22,919 nt of DNA from Verrucomicrobiota bacterium (lineage in GTDB: Bacteria; Verrucomicrobiota; Verrucomicrobiia; Chthoniobacterales; UBA10450), in contig QHOM01000048.1 in the NCBI GenBank assembly GCA_003218785.1, forward strand, positions 1 through 22,919, written 5' to 3'. Positions 6,696 to 15,864 of the stretch are shown here, in pieces (the first letter of the stretch is position 1; every line of letters begins with the position of its first letter). The notes under the pieces were generated by a model that searched no databases, was not told the DNA's origin, and saw only the letters and a program-made list of their open reading frames with translations. A program made the translations under genes and the position numbers.

Positions 6696-8134
6696 ATGCG
6701 CTCCTTTCCGCGAGGAGATATCGATTGAATCCCAGGGGGCGTGGCATAATGCGGGTCCGCCTCAGGCACAGCGGTCTTTACTTCCGACATCGCGATCATG
6801 GGCAGAAAACGAACGAAGAGCAGAAAGAGCGAAGTGAAAATCCCGAGCGTGCCGATGTATGTCCAAATGTCCACCCAGGTCGGGATAAACAGCCCCCAGG
6901 AGGAGGGGAGAAAGTCGCGATGCAATCCACCGGCGATGATGATGAAGCGCTCGAACCACATGCCGGCGTTCACGCACATGCAGACGAAATAGACGACATA
7001 GACATTCCGGCGGCACCACCGGAACCAAAAAAGCTGCGGCGAGAGGCAATTGCAGAAAAGCATCCCCACCCACCAGTACCACCAGTAGGGACCGAAGACG
7101 CGGTTCCAAAATGCGAATCGCTCGTAAGAATTGCCGCTGTACCACGCCAGGAAAAATTCCATCATGTAGGCGTAACCAACGAATGAACCGGTCAACAAAA
7201 TGATCTTCGCCATCTTGTCGATATGCTGCGGTGTGATGACGTCTTGCAGCTTGAACATGGCCCGCGCCGGCAACAGCAGCGTCAACACCATGGCAAAACC
7301 GCCAAAGATCGCGCCGGCAACGAAGTAGGGCGGGAAAATTGTCGTATGCCACGTCGGCAGGATGGACGTGGCGAAGTCAAATGATACCACGCTGTGCACC
7401 GAAAGAACCAGCGGCGTAGAAAGACCGGCCAACAGTAGGTAAGCCATTTCGTAATGACGCCAGTTGCGGTTCGAGCCGCGCCAGCCGCACGCGAAAATTC
7501 CGAAAAGAAACTTTCTGATCTTCGTCGTAGCTCGATCGCGCAACGTCGCCAAATCAGGAATCAGACCCGTGTACCAAAATAGAACCGAGACTGTAAAATA
7601 AGTCGAAACTGCAAACACATCCCATACAAGCGCGCTGCGGAAGTTTGGCCAAATCGCCCAGTTGTTAGGCACCGGCGCCAGATACCACGCCATCCAAACA
7701 CGGCCCACATGCACGCCTGGGAAAATCGCGGCACAAATGACCGCAAAAAGGGTCATCGCTTCCGCGGAGCGGTTAATCGAAGTACGCCATTTTTGGTGGA
7801 GCAAAAATAAGATCGCGGATATGAGCGTGCCTGCGTGTCCGATACCGATCCAGAAAACTAAGTTGGTGATGTCCCAGGCCCACACGACCGGGATGTTATT
7901 TCCCCAGGTTCCAACGCCAGTGGAAATCTGGTAGCCAAGGCAGAAAAGACCAAAGGTCGCGGCGCTCGCAGTGATCGTAAAGGCTACCCACCACCAGCGC
8001 GGCGCTGGTTGTTCGACGACCCCAGAAATGCGCTCGGTTAGCCAACTGAAGTTGCGCCTGTTTAAAACAAGCGGTATGCGCGCGATCTGTCGCTCCGCCT
8101 CTTTGATTTCCGGTGCTGCTGGTGTTGCGTCCAT
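6692..8134 (-). CDS. actC: Alternative Complex III subunit ActC (NrfD-like quinol-binding membrane subunit)
   Basis: About 480 residues from the ATG at 8134 (MDATPAAPEI). The frame can be extended to a GTG at 8224, but those 30 residues look like intergenic sequence. It has about ten membrane helices of the NrfD/PsrC fold: WWWVAFTITASAATFGLFCL first, then VWAWDITNLVFWIGIGHAGTL, whose His and Asp-rich region is the part usually linked to quinone binding, then FAVICAAIFPGVHVGRVW, YWWVGMLFCNCLSPQLFWFR and, last, IWTYIGTLGIFTSLFLLFVR. In the complex it faces the Fe-S domain of ActB and is the likely quinol oxidation site. It overlaps actD by ATGA and is separated from actB by about 118 bp that hold a small ORF. 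No good Shine-Dalgarno precedes the ATG. Confidence 0.93.
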   Translation of the reverse strand: MDATPAAPEIKEAERQIARIPLVLNRRNFSWLTERISGVVEQPAPRWWWVAFTITASAATFGLFCLGYQISTGVGTWGNNIPVVWAWDITNLVFWIGIGHAGTLISAILFLLHQKWRTSINRSAEAMTLFAVICAAIFPGVHVGRVWMAWYLAPVPNNWAIWPNFRSALVWDVFAVSTYFTVSVLFWYTGLIPDLATLRDRATTKIRKFLFGIFACGWRGSNRNWRHYEMAYLLLAGLSTPLVLSVHSVVSFDFATSILPTWHTTIFPPYFVAGAIFGGFAMVLTLLLPARAMFKLQDVITPQHIDKMAKIILLTGSFVGYAYMMEFFLAWYSGNSYERFAFWNRVFGPYWWYWWVGMLFCNCLSPQLFWFRWCRRNVYVVYFVCMCVNAGMWFERFIIIAGGLHRDFLPSSWGLFIPTWVDIWTYIGTLGIFTSLFLLFVRFLPMIAMSEVKTAVPEADPHYATPPGIQSISPRGKERI

Positions 8135-8139
8135 AAGAT

Positions 8140-8256
8140 CTATGGAGCATGGGCCTGTGGCCTGTGCGCCCAACGGGGATGTTCCCAGTTGCCTAGCGAA
8201 ACGAGCAACATGGCCGTTTGGCACACAGACAGGATGTCTATGTTCCGATTCATCAT
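8140..8256 (-). CDS. Possible 38-codon mini-ORF bridging actB and actC
   Basis: A frame starting MMNRNIDILSVCQTAM. Its ATG overlaps the actB stop (ATGA, 8253-8256), and its TAG lies 5 bases before the actC ATG. The second half runs through DNA that looks like a dispersed repeat (near-tandem CACAGGC units at about 8150-8165). I do not recognise the peptide. It could be only a translational bridge or chance. It is listed because the same arrangement, a mini-ORF between otherwise touching operon genes, occurs at ccoN/ccoO. Confidence 0.25.
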   Translation of the reverse strand: MMNRNIDILSVCQTAMLLVSLGNWEHPRWAHRPQAHAP

Positions 8257-11200
8257 TCCGGTACCTTCTCCTCCAGGCTTGCGACTCCGATATTCGCCGC
8301 GTCCGGCATTTTCGGGTTCGGATTGCGAATGCGCGCCAGATAACTGGTTCGTGTGTTCACGTTCAAATATTCGAGGAGACGATAATTGCGGTCCTGCTTT
8401 TTCATTTTTGAAACGCGGCTTTCCGGATCCTTGATATCGCCAAAAACAATCGCTTCCATGGGACAGGCTTGCGCGCACGCCGTTGTAAACGAATCGCGAG
8501 GGATAAGCGTCTCGGCTGAAGCGCCGGCACGCGCATGCGCCGCAATTTTTGCTTCCTCAATACGCTGGACGCAGAACGTGCATTTCTCCATCACTCCACG
8601 CATCCGCACGGTAACGTTGGGATTTTTCTGCATCTTGATAATGTCCGGCGCGCCTTTGGTCGTGAGCGGCGCGAAATATTCCTCGTAAATGCTTAATGCG
8701 CCGGCGATCTTCTTTTTCCCGACCGGCCGCTGGTTGTAATCGAAGTAATTGAAGCGGCGCACCTTGAAGGGGCAGTTGTTCGAGCAATATCGGGTGCCGA
8801 TGCAGCGGTTGTAGGCCATGACGTTGAGCCCATCCTCGCTGTGGACAGTAGCGTTGACGGGACAAACCGTTTCGCACGGCGCGTTCTCGCAGTGCTGGCA
8901 CATCATCGGTTCGTGCACGATCTCCGGGTCTTCCGGCCAGTCGCCGCGATCCTGGTCAAATGGTTTTCTGCTTGCGTAATACCGATCGATCCGAATCCAG
9001 TGCATCGCACGGCCATGCGCCACCTGTAATTTGCCCACGATCGGGATGTTGTTCTCGCTTTGGCAGGCAATAACACAGGCATTGCATCCCGTGCAGACAT
9101 TCAGATCGACTGTCATTCCCCACTGCTGTGGCGCGTCGAGAGGTGGATGAGTATAGATGCTCGGCAACTGGTGCGGCAGTTCTTCCTCGCCAGGAATTTT
9201 TTTCGCGAAATCATTGTCGGCCCGATAACGTTCAAGCGTTGCTTCCCGGACGAGACCGCGTCCTTCAATGCTGAAGTGTTCCTGGGTAATCGAGAGCGGA
9301 TAAGCGCGACCGACCTTCGTCACCTTCACGTTCTCGATGCCCTGCGCGCCCGCGACGGCGAAATGTGAATTCGCTGCGCTCCGCAAGAGGTAGCCGTTGA
9401 AACCGCTCTGTTCCACGATCTTCGGTTCTTCTTTCAACGCTCCGCCCGCATACGGCAGCGCGTTGAACTCCGGCATTTTCCGCGCGTAACCGAGTGGGAT
9501 GGTAATCGAATTGTCCACATGGCCGGGCGACACGAGCGCGGCGATGACCAGCTCACGCTTAATCGGCACTCGGCCGGGCATCGTTTCGTTAATCGCGATT
9601 TGCACCAGGTCGCCGGTTTGGACTCCGAGCTTTTTCGCAAAAGCGGGACTCATCAACGCCGCGTTGTCCCATGTCAGCTTCGTAATTGGACCGGGCAATT
9701 CCTGGAGCCAGCCGTTATTTGCGTATCGGCCGTCGTCCATTGCATAACTGCCGACGAACACAATCTCCGGCGAATCTGCCGCGGGCGTTGGAGGCGGTGC
9801 CCAGGAATTTTGAACGAGAGGACCTACTCTCCCCGCATTAAACGAAGGCGGCTGATCACGCGGCTGAACGTGCGCCGCAAATCCATCGTGGAGAAAACGC
9901 GACCAAGCGGTTGGAAAATCCCCGCCCGGATTTGTCCCGCGGAAAGTTTCCTGCACCAGCTCGGGCCCTTCCGTTTTCGGCCCACCGAGCAGCGCGTTGA
10001 GCAATTCGATTTCCGAGAGACCGCCGAAAAGCGGCAGAATCATCGGCTGGACCGACAAGTATTCGCCATCGGGGGTGAGCGCGTCCCCCCAAGATTCCAG
10101 ATAATGTGCGGCAGGAACATGCCACTGGCTTAGCGCCGATGTAGAATCCTCGTGGTAACCGAGTCGCACAATCTCCGGCACCTTTTTTTGCAAATCGCCC
10201 CAATCACGCGGCAGCTTTGTCTCCCGGTCCTCCACCAAGCCGCGCTGCGCGTTATAGACCGGATCGCCACCGAGAATGAACAGTTGCTTGATTCGCCCGT
10301 CATTTATGTCTGCCGCCAGTTGCAAAATATCGATCGCTCGCGGATTGCGCGGAACCTGGTGGACGACCAGGGTCTGGCCGAGATTTTTGAGCGCAGCGTT
10401 TATTGCATAAACCAGCAACTGCACAGCGACCGGCTGATTTGAACCCGCCAGCACTAGACTCGCGCCTGGCTTCGCCATCAGATCATTTGCGGCCTCGCTG
10501 AGCCATCGGTCATCGAACTTCGTAGCACCGGCCGGAACCTGCAGATTCCCAATCACACCACTAAGCCTTGCGTCGTTCGTTTCTGCCAGAATTTTTGCCG
10601 CAAGCGCGTGCCCAAATGCTGCAATCTGGCTTGCCGGACAGCGCAGCCGATGATCCGCCATCGCGCCTGTCAGCGTGAAGTGGTTCTCGACAACATAAAG
10701 CCGATTCATGTTATCTTTCGGCACGCTCACACGCCGTCGTGAAGTGAACGCGCGCACCGATGCGAGGTCACCCTGGCTGCAATCAAGAAAATCGCTGTCG
10801 AGCGCAAGGACTACGTCGGCGCGATCGAACTTCGGCAACACGCGCACGTCGGAACCGAAGGCATTTTGCGCAGCGAACTCCTGTTCCTGACTCAGAAGCG
10901 GTTCATAAACGCACCAGCGCAGAGCCGGGAAAATCTTTTCCAGCCCAGTGCGCAAGCGTTCGCGCGTGGGCGAATGCGTCTCGTCCACCAGAAATGCTAG
11001 GCCATCGCCCTGCTGTGCGAGGAGCCTGTTGCGAAGTTCCCGACTGTAGCCATCAAACGCAGCCCGATCGCTCTTCTTCCCTTTGTAAACGAACCGCTGC
11101 GAGCGGGACGGATCATAAAGATCAAGAATCGATGCCTGGACGAAAGTGTCGGTCGCGCCGCCGCTTGCCGGGTGCAGTGGATTTCCCTCCAGCTTGATCG

Positions 11201-11558
11201 GGCGTCCGTCCACGGTTGTTGCGACGAGCGGAATTGCCCCGGTGCGCCGAGGCATCGCGGTGGCGTAATAGAGAAATTTCCCGGGGATTGTCCATTCCAC
11301 GCTCTTCGTAAATGGAACCAGATGTGCTTCTGGTCGACGGCAGCTATTCAAGCCAACACCAGCCAGCGCCATCGATGCGCCCATTAATTTCAGGAAATCG
11401 CGCCGCGACCATTCGTCGCCTTTCAACTCGGCCGCGCCCGCTGGAAATTCGCGCTCCAGCCATTCGCGAAATTCGGGTGCATTGCTGTATTCGCCGAGGC
11501 TGCGCCAGTAACGCTTTCCCGTTGGCGGCTCAGGTGGATGCTGGAATATGCGTTTCAT
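8253..11558 (-). CDS. actB: Alternative Complex III subunit ActB (molybdopterin-fold domain fused to Fe-S domain)
   Basis: About 1101 residues. The N-terminus has the ActB leader with YWRSLGEYSNAPEFREWLER, then a twin-arginine signal WSRRDFLKLMGASMA (Arg pair at 52-53) with a lipobox-like LNSC (Cys 73), pointing to Tat export and a lipid anchor. Residues about 80-780 follow the molybdopterin oxidoreductase fold; known ActB proteins hold no Mo cofactor. From about 819 comes the Fe-S domain with CTGCNACVIAC, CQHCENAPCETVCP, CIGTRYCSNNCP and CTFCVQR...CAQACP, the motifs for three [4Fe-4S] and one [3Fe-4S] cluster in this family. It carries electrons from quinol oxidation in ActC toward the cytochromes. 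I prefer the ATG at 11558 over a TTG at 11567 because it makes an ATGA overlap with actA, as at other junctions. Confidence 0.95.
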   Translation of the reverse strand: MKRIFQHPPEPPTGKRYWRSLGEYSNAPEFREWLEREFPAGAAELKGDEWSRRDFLKLMGASMALAGVGLNSCRRPEAHLVPFTKSVEWTIPGKFLYYATAMPRRTGAIPLVATTVDGRPIKLEGNPLHPASGGATDTFVQASILDLYDPSRSQRFVYKGKKSDRAAFDGYSRELRNRLLAQQGDGLAFLVDETHSPTRERLRTGLEKIFPALRWCVYEPLLSQEQEFAAQNAFGSDVRVLPKFDRADVVLALDSDFLDCSQGDLASVRAFTSRRRVSVPKDNMNRLYVVENHFTLTGAMADHRLRCPASQIAAFGHALAAKILAETNDARLSGVIGNLQVPAGATKFDDRWLSEAANDLMAKPGASLVLAGSNQPVAVQLLVYAINAALKNLGQTLVVHQVPRNPRAIDILQLAADINDGRIKQLFILGGDPVYNAQRGLVEDRETKLPRDWGDLQKKVPEIVRLGYHEDSTSALSQWHVPAAHYLESWGDALTPDGEYLSVQPMILPLFGGLSEIELLNALLGGPKTEGPELVQETFRGTNPGGDFPTAWSRFLHDGFAAHVQPRDQPPSFNAGRVGPLVQNSWAPPPTPAADSPEIVFVGSYAMDDGRYANNGWLQELPGPITKLTWDNAALMSPAFAKKLGVQTGDLVQIAINETMPGRVPIKRELVIAALVSPGHVDNSITIPLGYARKMPEFNALPYAGGALKEEPKIVEQSGFNGYLLRSAANSHFAVAGAQGIENVKVTKVGRAYPLSITQEHFSIEGRGLVREATLERYRADNDFAKKIPGEEELPHQLPSIYTHPPLDAPQQWGMTVDLNVCTGCNACVIACQSENNIPIVGKLQVAHGRAMHWIRIDRYYASRKPFDQDRGDWPEDPEIVHEPMMCQHCENAPCETVCPVNATVHSEDGLNVMAYNRCIGTRYCSNNCPFKVRRFNYFDYNQRPVGKKKIAGALSIYEEYFAPLTTKGAPDIIKMQKNPNVTVRMRGVMEKCTFCVQRIEEAKIAAHARAGASAETLIPRDSFTTACAQACPMEAIVFGDIKDPESRVSKMKKQDRNYRLLEYLNVNTRTSYLARIRNPNPKMPDAANIGVASLEEKVPE

Positions 11559-12280
11559 CGGTGACAACCCTGACAGTTAGTGGGCGGATCAATGTTCCAG
11601 CGTTCTTTTAACGTCTGGCCGATCTCTGTTTGAGTGAGTCTTTTCTTCTTCGATAAATCTTCTCCTGCATTCTGCGGCTGTCCGTATTTCGCCACAAAGT
11701 CCGCCGGCTTCACGTCGTCCGGCTTCCAATCCAGATTAAAGACCTGATCCTCTGGACGCAAAAAATTCTCCGGATGCCGATGACATTCGAGACACCAAGC
11801 CATGCTGTGCGGTTTTGCGTGATAAACGACCGGCATGTGGTTTACGGGACCGTGGCAGCTAAAACAACTAATGCCGCGATTCACATGCGCGCTGTGATTA
11901 TAAAAAACGTAATCGGGCGTGCGATGGATTTGCACCCACTCAACGGGGTTGCCAGTCTTCCAACTCACACGTACCGGCTCGAGCTTCGGATTGTCCTTTT
12001 GCACCTGCGTATGGCAGTTCATGCATGTCTGCGTAGTGGGCAGATTCGAGTGGGCAGCCATATCGACAAAACTGTGACAGTAACGGCAATCCATTCCTAG
12101 TTGCGATACGTGGACATCATGCGGAAAAGGCACCGGCTGAATCGGCTCATACCTCACTCGCGTGTATTTTGGCGTCACGTAGTACCATGTGGCTGCGGTC
12201 AATCCACAGACGGCCAGGATACCGCAGATCACGAGCTTAAGCGGTAGCCAGTTCGTCCAGCGTGGAAAGAAATTTGCCAT
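11555..12280 (-). CDS. actA: Alternative Complex III subunit ActA (pentaheme cytochrome c)
   Basis: 241 residues, the first gene of the operon. An N-terminal membrane anchor (about 12-34) is followed by a periplasmic domain with five CxxCH sites: CRYCH (65-69), CMNCH (86-90), CFSCH (139-143), CLECH (163-167) and CQGCH (236-240, two residues from the end). Five hemes is the number known for ActA. Extra His residues along the chain (HDVH, NHSAHVN, YHAKPHSMAW) suit bis-His ligation of some hemes. It collects electrons from ActB and hands them to ActE or an outside acceptor. The ATG at 12280 has no visible Shine-Dalgarno but gives the right anchor. The stop overlaps the actB start by ATGA (11555-11558). 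Confidence 0.95.
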   Translation of the reverse strand: MANFFPRWTNWLPLKLVICGILAVCGLTAATWYYVTPKYTRVRYEPIQPVPFPHDVHVSQLGMDCRYCHSFVDMAAHSNLPTTQTCMNCHTQVQKDNPKLEPVRVSWKTGNPVEWVQIHRTPDYVFYNHSAHVNRGISCFSCHGPVNHMPVVYHAKPHSMAWCLECHRHPENFLRPEDQVFNLDWKPDDVKPADFVAKYGQPQNAGEDLSKKKRLTQTEIGQTLKERWNIDPPTNCQGCHR

Positions 12281-12556
12281 GGTATTAGACGAAGTGGGCT
12301 CCGCCGACAGGCAGCCGCGAAACTAGAAACGGATCAAATTTGGAACCAGGATGTGCTTCGTTCGGACGGCGCAAGGTTTGACATTCGTTGCTCGTCTGAG
12401 GGGAGGTCAAGATTCTATGAATGTGCTCGGCGAGGGCAAAATAAAATTCGTCCTTCGATCTCATGTCGATTAAAAAATAATGCCGTCACCGTTTCCGATA
12501 CGGAAAAGTGCATAATTGGCAAAATTGATAACGTCAAAACTTCGCCAAACCGTCAA
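12281..12556. promoter_or_regulatory. Divergent intergenic region between the actA operon and the amidohydrolase gene
   Basis: 276 bp between divergent genes, so it should hold promoters for both sides. On the minus strand, two weak sigma70-like pairs can be read: TTGACG (12551-12556) with CGTTAT (12528-12533), and TTGACG (12532-12537) with TATGCA (12509-12514), each with a 17-base spacer. Both -10 boxes are poor matches and would leave an actA leader of over 200 nt. On the plus strand a TTGACA at about 12378 has no -10 box at a proper distance. The right part (12460-12545) is AT-rich compared with its surroundings, as expected near promoters. I saw no clear operator. Confidence 0.3.
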
Positions 12557-14302
12557 GTGAAAGCGCATCCTTTCCGCATCTACTTCCGCAGCATTCTTCC
12601 TTTCCTGCTATTTTTCCTTCGAAACGTGAATGCTGCCCAAGAACCTGTCCCAAGCGAAGCGAACCAGAGTCGAATGGATGTCGATTTGATTTTGGTTAAC
12701 GGAACGGTCTACACGGTAAACGAGAAACAGCCGCACGCGGACGCGATCGCGGTCACAGATCAACGGATTGTTTTTGTCGGTTCAAACGAAGACGCGAGAA
12801 AATTTCGCGGCGACAAAACGCGCATCATCGATCTCAGCGGCAAAACGGTCGTCCCGGGCTTTACCGATTCGCATTGCCACATCTTCGGGATTGGCGAGCG
12901 GGAGATGCGCCTCAATCTTGAAGGGACAAGCTCCCTCGAAGATTTCCTCGCAAAGGTTAAAGCGCGCGTCGCCCAGACTGAGCGCGGCAACTGGATCACC
13001 GGGCGCGGCTGGATCGAAACTTTCTGGAAACCGCCTCAGTTCCCGACGCGAGAAGACCTCGACAAAATCGCGCTGGACAATCCAGTTTTTCTCACGCGCG
13101 CCGATGGTCATGCCGCGATCGCCAATAGCGCCGCGCTAAAGATTGCCAAGATTGACAAGGGCACGCCAAATCCGTTCGGCGGCGAGATCTTGAAAGATAA
13201 GACAACGGGCCAGCCGAGCGGAATGCTGCTCGACAACGCGCAGGATCTTGTGGCGAAAAATATCCCCAAACCGACCGACGCCGAACGCGAACAGGCGTTT
13301 CTACTTGGAGTGCATCGCGAGATCGGCCTCGGCTGGTGCGAAATTCAAAACGCTGGCAGCCATGCCGAAGACATCAAAATAATTCGAAAATGTCTCGACG
13401 ACGGGAAAGTGAAACTGCGTTTCATCAATGCGGTTTATGGGCCGGGCGAAGATGCACAGCGTTTCTTGCGCGAAGGCCCGACAATTGACGCGTTCGATCA
13501 CCGCTTCACACAGCGCACGATCAAGGTGATTTTCGATGGCGCGCTTGGTTCGCGCGGCGCCGCCTTGCTCAAACCATACAGCGACGCGCCTGAAAGTTCC
13601 GGATTTCTCACGGAAAAAGAGTCAGACTTGAAACCGATCTTTGAAGAAGCGCTGCGCCGCGGCATTCAAGTCGAGACCCATGCCATTGGCGATCGGGCAA
13701 ACCACGTGATTCTCGATCTTTACGAGCAAGCGTTCAAAGCGGTACCGCATGACCAACGAAAAATTCGCGAACCGCGCTGGCGCGTCGAGCACGCGCAGAT
13801 TGTCGATCCTGCGGACCTTCCGCGGTTCGCAAAGCTCGGCGTCATTCCGTCGATGCAACCATCGCACGCAATCAGCGATTTATTCCTCGCGCCCGCACGG
13901 CTCGGAATGGATCGCCTGGCCGGCGCTTACGCATGGCAAAGTTTCCTGAAATCTGGCTGTATCATCGCCGGCGGCTCCGATGCACCGGTCGAGCGAGGTG
14001 AACCGATGATCGAGTTCTACGCGGCGGTCGCGCGCAAAAGCGTAAAAGGATTTTCGGGCGACGGTTGGCATCCCGAGCAAGCCGTCTCCCGCGAGCAAGC
14101 ATTGAAAATGTTCACCACCTGGCCCGCCTACGCTGCATTCGAAGAAAAAGACAAAGGTTCGATCGAAGTCGGCAAGCTCGCCGACTTCACCGTGCTTTCC
14201 CAAGACATCATGAAAATTCCCGAGCCAGAAATCCTGAAAACGCACGCTGTCATGACTATGGTCGGCGGCGAAATTATTTTCAGCAACTCACGCTCGAATT
14301 AA
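12557..14302 (+). CDS. Exported amidohydrolase, YtcJ-like (amidohydrolase family 3)
   Basis: 581 residues from a GTG at 12557. The frame is open further up to 12353, but that part reads like intergenic DNA, while the GTG gives a clean signal peptide (KAHPFRIYFRSILPFLLFFL, cleavage near NAAQ). The family signature is complete: VDLILVNGTVYTVNE, the metal-binding pair in PGFTDSHCHIFG (H106, H108), RADGHAAIANSAAL, FDGALGSRGAALLKPY, ETHAIGDRANH, WRVEHAQIV, and the metal Asp in AGGSDAPVE. Such enzymes hydrolyse amide or imide bonds with one or two metal ions, and substrates are mostly unknown. Being exported, it would act in the periplasm or outside the cell. The next gene starts 4 bp after its stop, so the two are co-expressed. 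The first 20-40 residues depend on the start choice. Confidence 0.88.
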   Translation: MKAHPFRIYFRSILPFLLFFLRNVNAAQEPVPSEANQSRMDVDLILVNGTVYTVNEKQPHADAIAVTDQRIVFVGSNEDARKFRGDKTRIIDLSGKTVVPGFTDSHCHIFGIGEREMRLNLEGTSSLEDFLAKVKARVAQTERGNWITGRGWIETFWKPPQFPTREDLDKIALDNPVFLTRADGHAAIANSAALKIAKIDKGTPNPFGGEILKDKTTGQPSGMLLDNAQDLVAKNIPKPTDAEREQAFLLGVHREIGLGWCEIQNAGSHAEDIKIIRKCLDDGKVKLRFINAVYGPGEDAQRFLREGPTIDAFDHRFTQRTIKVIFDGALGSRGAALLKPYSDAPESSGFLTEKESDLKPIFEEALRRGIQVETHAIGDRANHVILDLYEQAFKAVPHDQRKIREPRWRVEHAQIVDPADLPRFAKLGVIPSMQPSHAISDLFLAPARLGMDRLAGAYAWQSFLKSGCIIAGGSDAPVERGEPMIEFYAAVARKSVKGFSGDGWHPEQAVSREQALKMFTTWPAYAAFEEKDKGSIEVGKLADFTVLSQDIMKIPEPEILKTHAVMTMVGGEIIFSNSRSN

Positions 14303-14306
14303 TGCG

Positions 14307-15863
14307 ATGAGACGCGCGATGAGGGGCCTCGTTGCAGTTCGAAATCTGCGAGTGACCTTGGTGTTGCGTCTCTGCCTCATGTGGTTGGCATTGGCTCACT
14401 GGCAATCGTTCGCGGCCGCGCAGGCACACGAGCATCCCGCCCCCGAGAAACTCGGCGTCGTGAAATTCCCGACGTCCTGCTCGGCGAGCGTGCAAAAAGA
14501 TTTCGAACGGGCCGTGGCGCTTTTGCATTCCTTTGCTTATTCGGCCGCGGAAAAGGCTTTCCGTGATGTATCGAGCGCTGACCCGAAATGCGCGATGGCG
14601 CATTGGGGAATCGCGATGACCTATTTTCATCCACTTTGGCCGCCGCCGCTTCCGGAAGAGAACGTGGCCCGCGGGCGCGAAGAAATTGAACGCGCGCGAC
14701 AGCTCGGTGGATCGGACTGCGAACGCGAATTTATTGAAGCATTGAGTTTCATCTACGCGAACGCCGATTCGCTGCCTTACGACGACCGTGCCAACCGTTA
14801 CGCCGCAGCAATGGGCAAGCTCCCCGAACGCAATCCCGACGCAGCTGAGTGCCAGATCTTTTACGCATTAGCGCTTCTGGCCACGGCTCCGCCAACGGAC
14901 TCAACCCACGCGAATCAAAAAAAAGCGGCTGCTCTGCTTGAACCGCTTTTTCAGAAGTATCCGCAGCATCCGGGGATTCCGCATTACCTGATTCACGCCT
15001 ACGACAACGTAGAGATGGCGGCTCAAGGCGTGGAGGCAGCAAGAGTTTATGCGCAGATCGCGCCATCCGCGCCGCACGCGTTGCATATGCCTTCGCATAT
15101 TTATACGCGATTGGGAATGTGGGAAGAGTCAATCGCATCAAACATGGCCGCAAGAAAAGCCGCGCATGAGCAAGGTGATATTGGCGAGGAATTACACGCC
15201 ATGGATTACCTGACCTACGCCGATCTTCAGCTCGGCCGTGATCAGGACGCCGCGCGGGTCGTCGATGATTCGCGAAAAATGACGAACCTTTCGCCGAAGT
15301 ATTTCAAAGTGGCGTATGCGGCCAGTGCGATGCCGGCGCGCTACGATATTGAACGTCGAAAGTGGAATGATGCGACACGACTCACGCCGATGGATGACAC
15401 GCTGCCGCAGGCGTTTGCAATTACCGCTTGGTCACGTGCAGTTGGATTTGCGCGCACCAAACAGGTAGCGGCCGCGCGTGCTGAAATTGCGCAACTAAAG
15501 AGCGCTTACGAGCAAATGCGCGCCGCGGGCGATGGATATTGGGCGACCCAAATTCATGTGCAGGTCAATTCAGCTTTGGCCTGGATAAACCATGCGGAGG
15601 GAAAAGACGACGAAGCAGCGAAGCTGATGCGTGCTGCGGCCGACGAAGAAGACGCAGTGGAAAAACTACCCGTTACTCCCGGCGCAATTGTGCCAGCGCG
15701 CGAACAGCTTGGCGACCTGCTTTTGGAATCAAATCGTCCCGCCGATGCTCTCAAAGAATTCGAGCGTGCGCTGGCCATCACACCGCAACGCCGTAACGCG
15801 CTCGCGGGGGCATCGCATGCCCGCGAAATGCTCGCTCAGAGCAAAGCTCCGAAAGTAAATTAG
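14307..15863 (+). CDS. Exported TPR-repeat protein
   Basis: 518 residues with an N-terminal signal peptide (hydrophobic at about 17-37, cleavage near AAAQA at 40). A helical repeat array of TPR type follows: residues 65-110 (FERAVALLHSFAYSAAEKAF, then DPKCAMAHWGIAMTY), later repeats around 180-330, and a final group at 440-510 (ADALKEFERALAITPQRRNA). Two His-rich motifs typical of this family are HPGIPHYLIHAYD (221-233) and HALHMPSHIYTRLGMW (257-272); their spacing suggests a metal or ligand site, though none is proven. It lies 4 bp after the amidohydrolase and shares its export route, so the two may work on the same compound. Its stop is one base from the stop of the convergent kamA-like gene. 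The function is unknown. Confidence 0.85.
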   Translation: MRRAMRGLVAVRNLRVTLVLRLCLMWLALAHWQSFAAAQAHEHPAPEKLGVVKFPTSCSASVQKDFERAVALLHSFAYSAAEKAFRDVSSADPKCAMAHWGIAMTYFHPLWPPPLPEENVARGREEIERARQLGGSDCEREFIEALSFIYANADSLPYDDRANRYAAAMGKLPERNPDAAECQIFYALALLATAPPTDSTHANQKKAAALLEPLFQKYPQHPGIPHYLIHAYDNVEMAAQGVEAARVYAQIAPSAPHALHMPSHIYTRLGMWEESIASNMAARKAAHEQGDIGEELHAMDYLTYADLQLGRDQDAARVVDDSRKMTNLSPKYFKVAYAASAMPARYDIERRKWNDATRLTPMDDTLPQAFAITAWSRAVGFARTKQVAAARAEIAQLKSAYEQMRAAGDGYWATQIHVQVNSALAWINHAEGKDDEAAKLMRAAADEEDAVEKLPVTPGAIVPAREQLGDLLLESNRPADALKEFERALAITPQRRNALAGASHAREMLAQSKAPKVN

Positions 15864-15864
15864 G

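Noticed and set aside
12353..12556. N-terminal extension of the amidohydrolase frame up to 12353
   Set aside because: The first 68 codons show no family similarity and precede a good signal peptide that starts at the GTG at 12557; the region is better read as intergenic.
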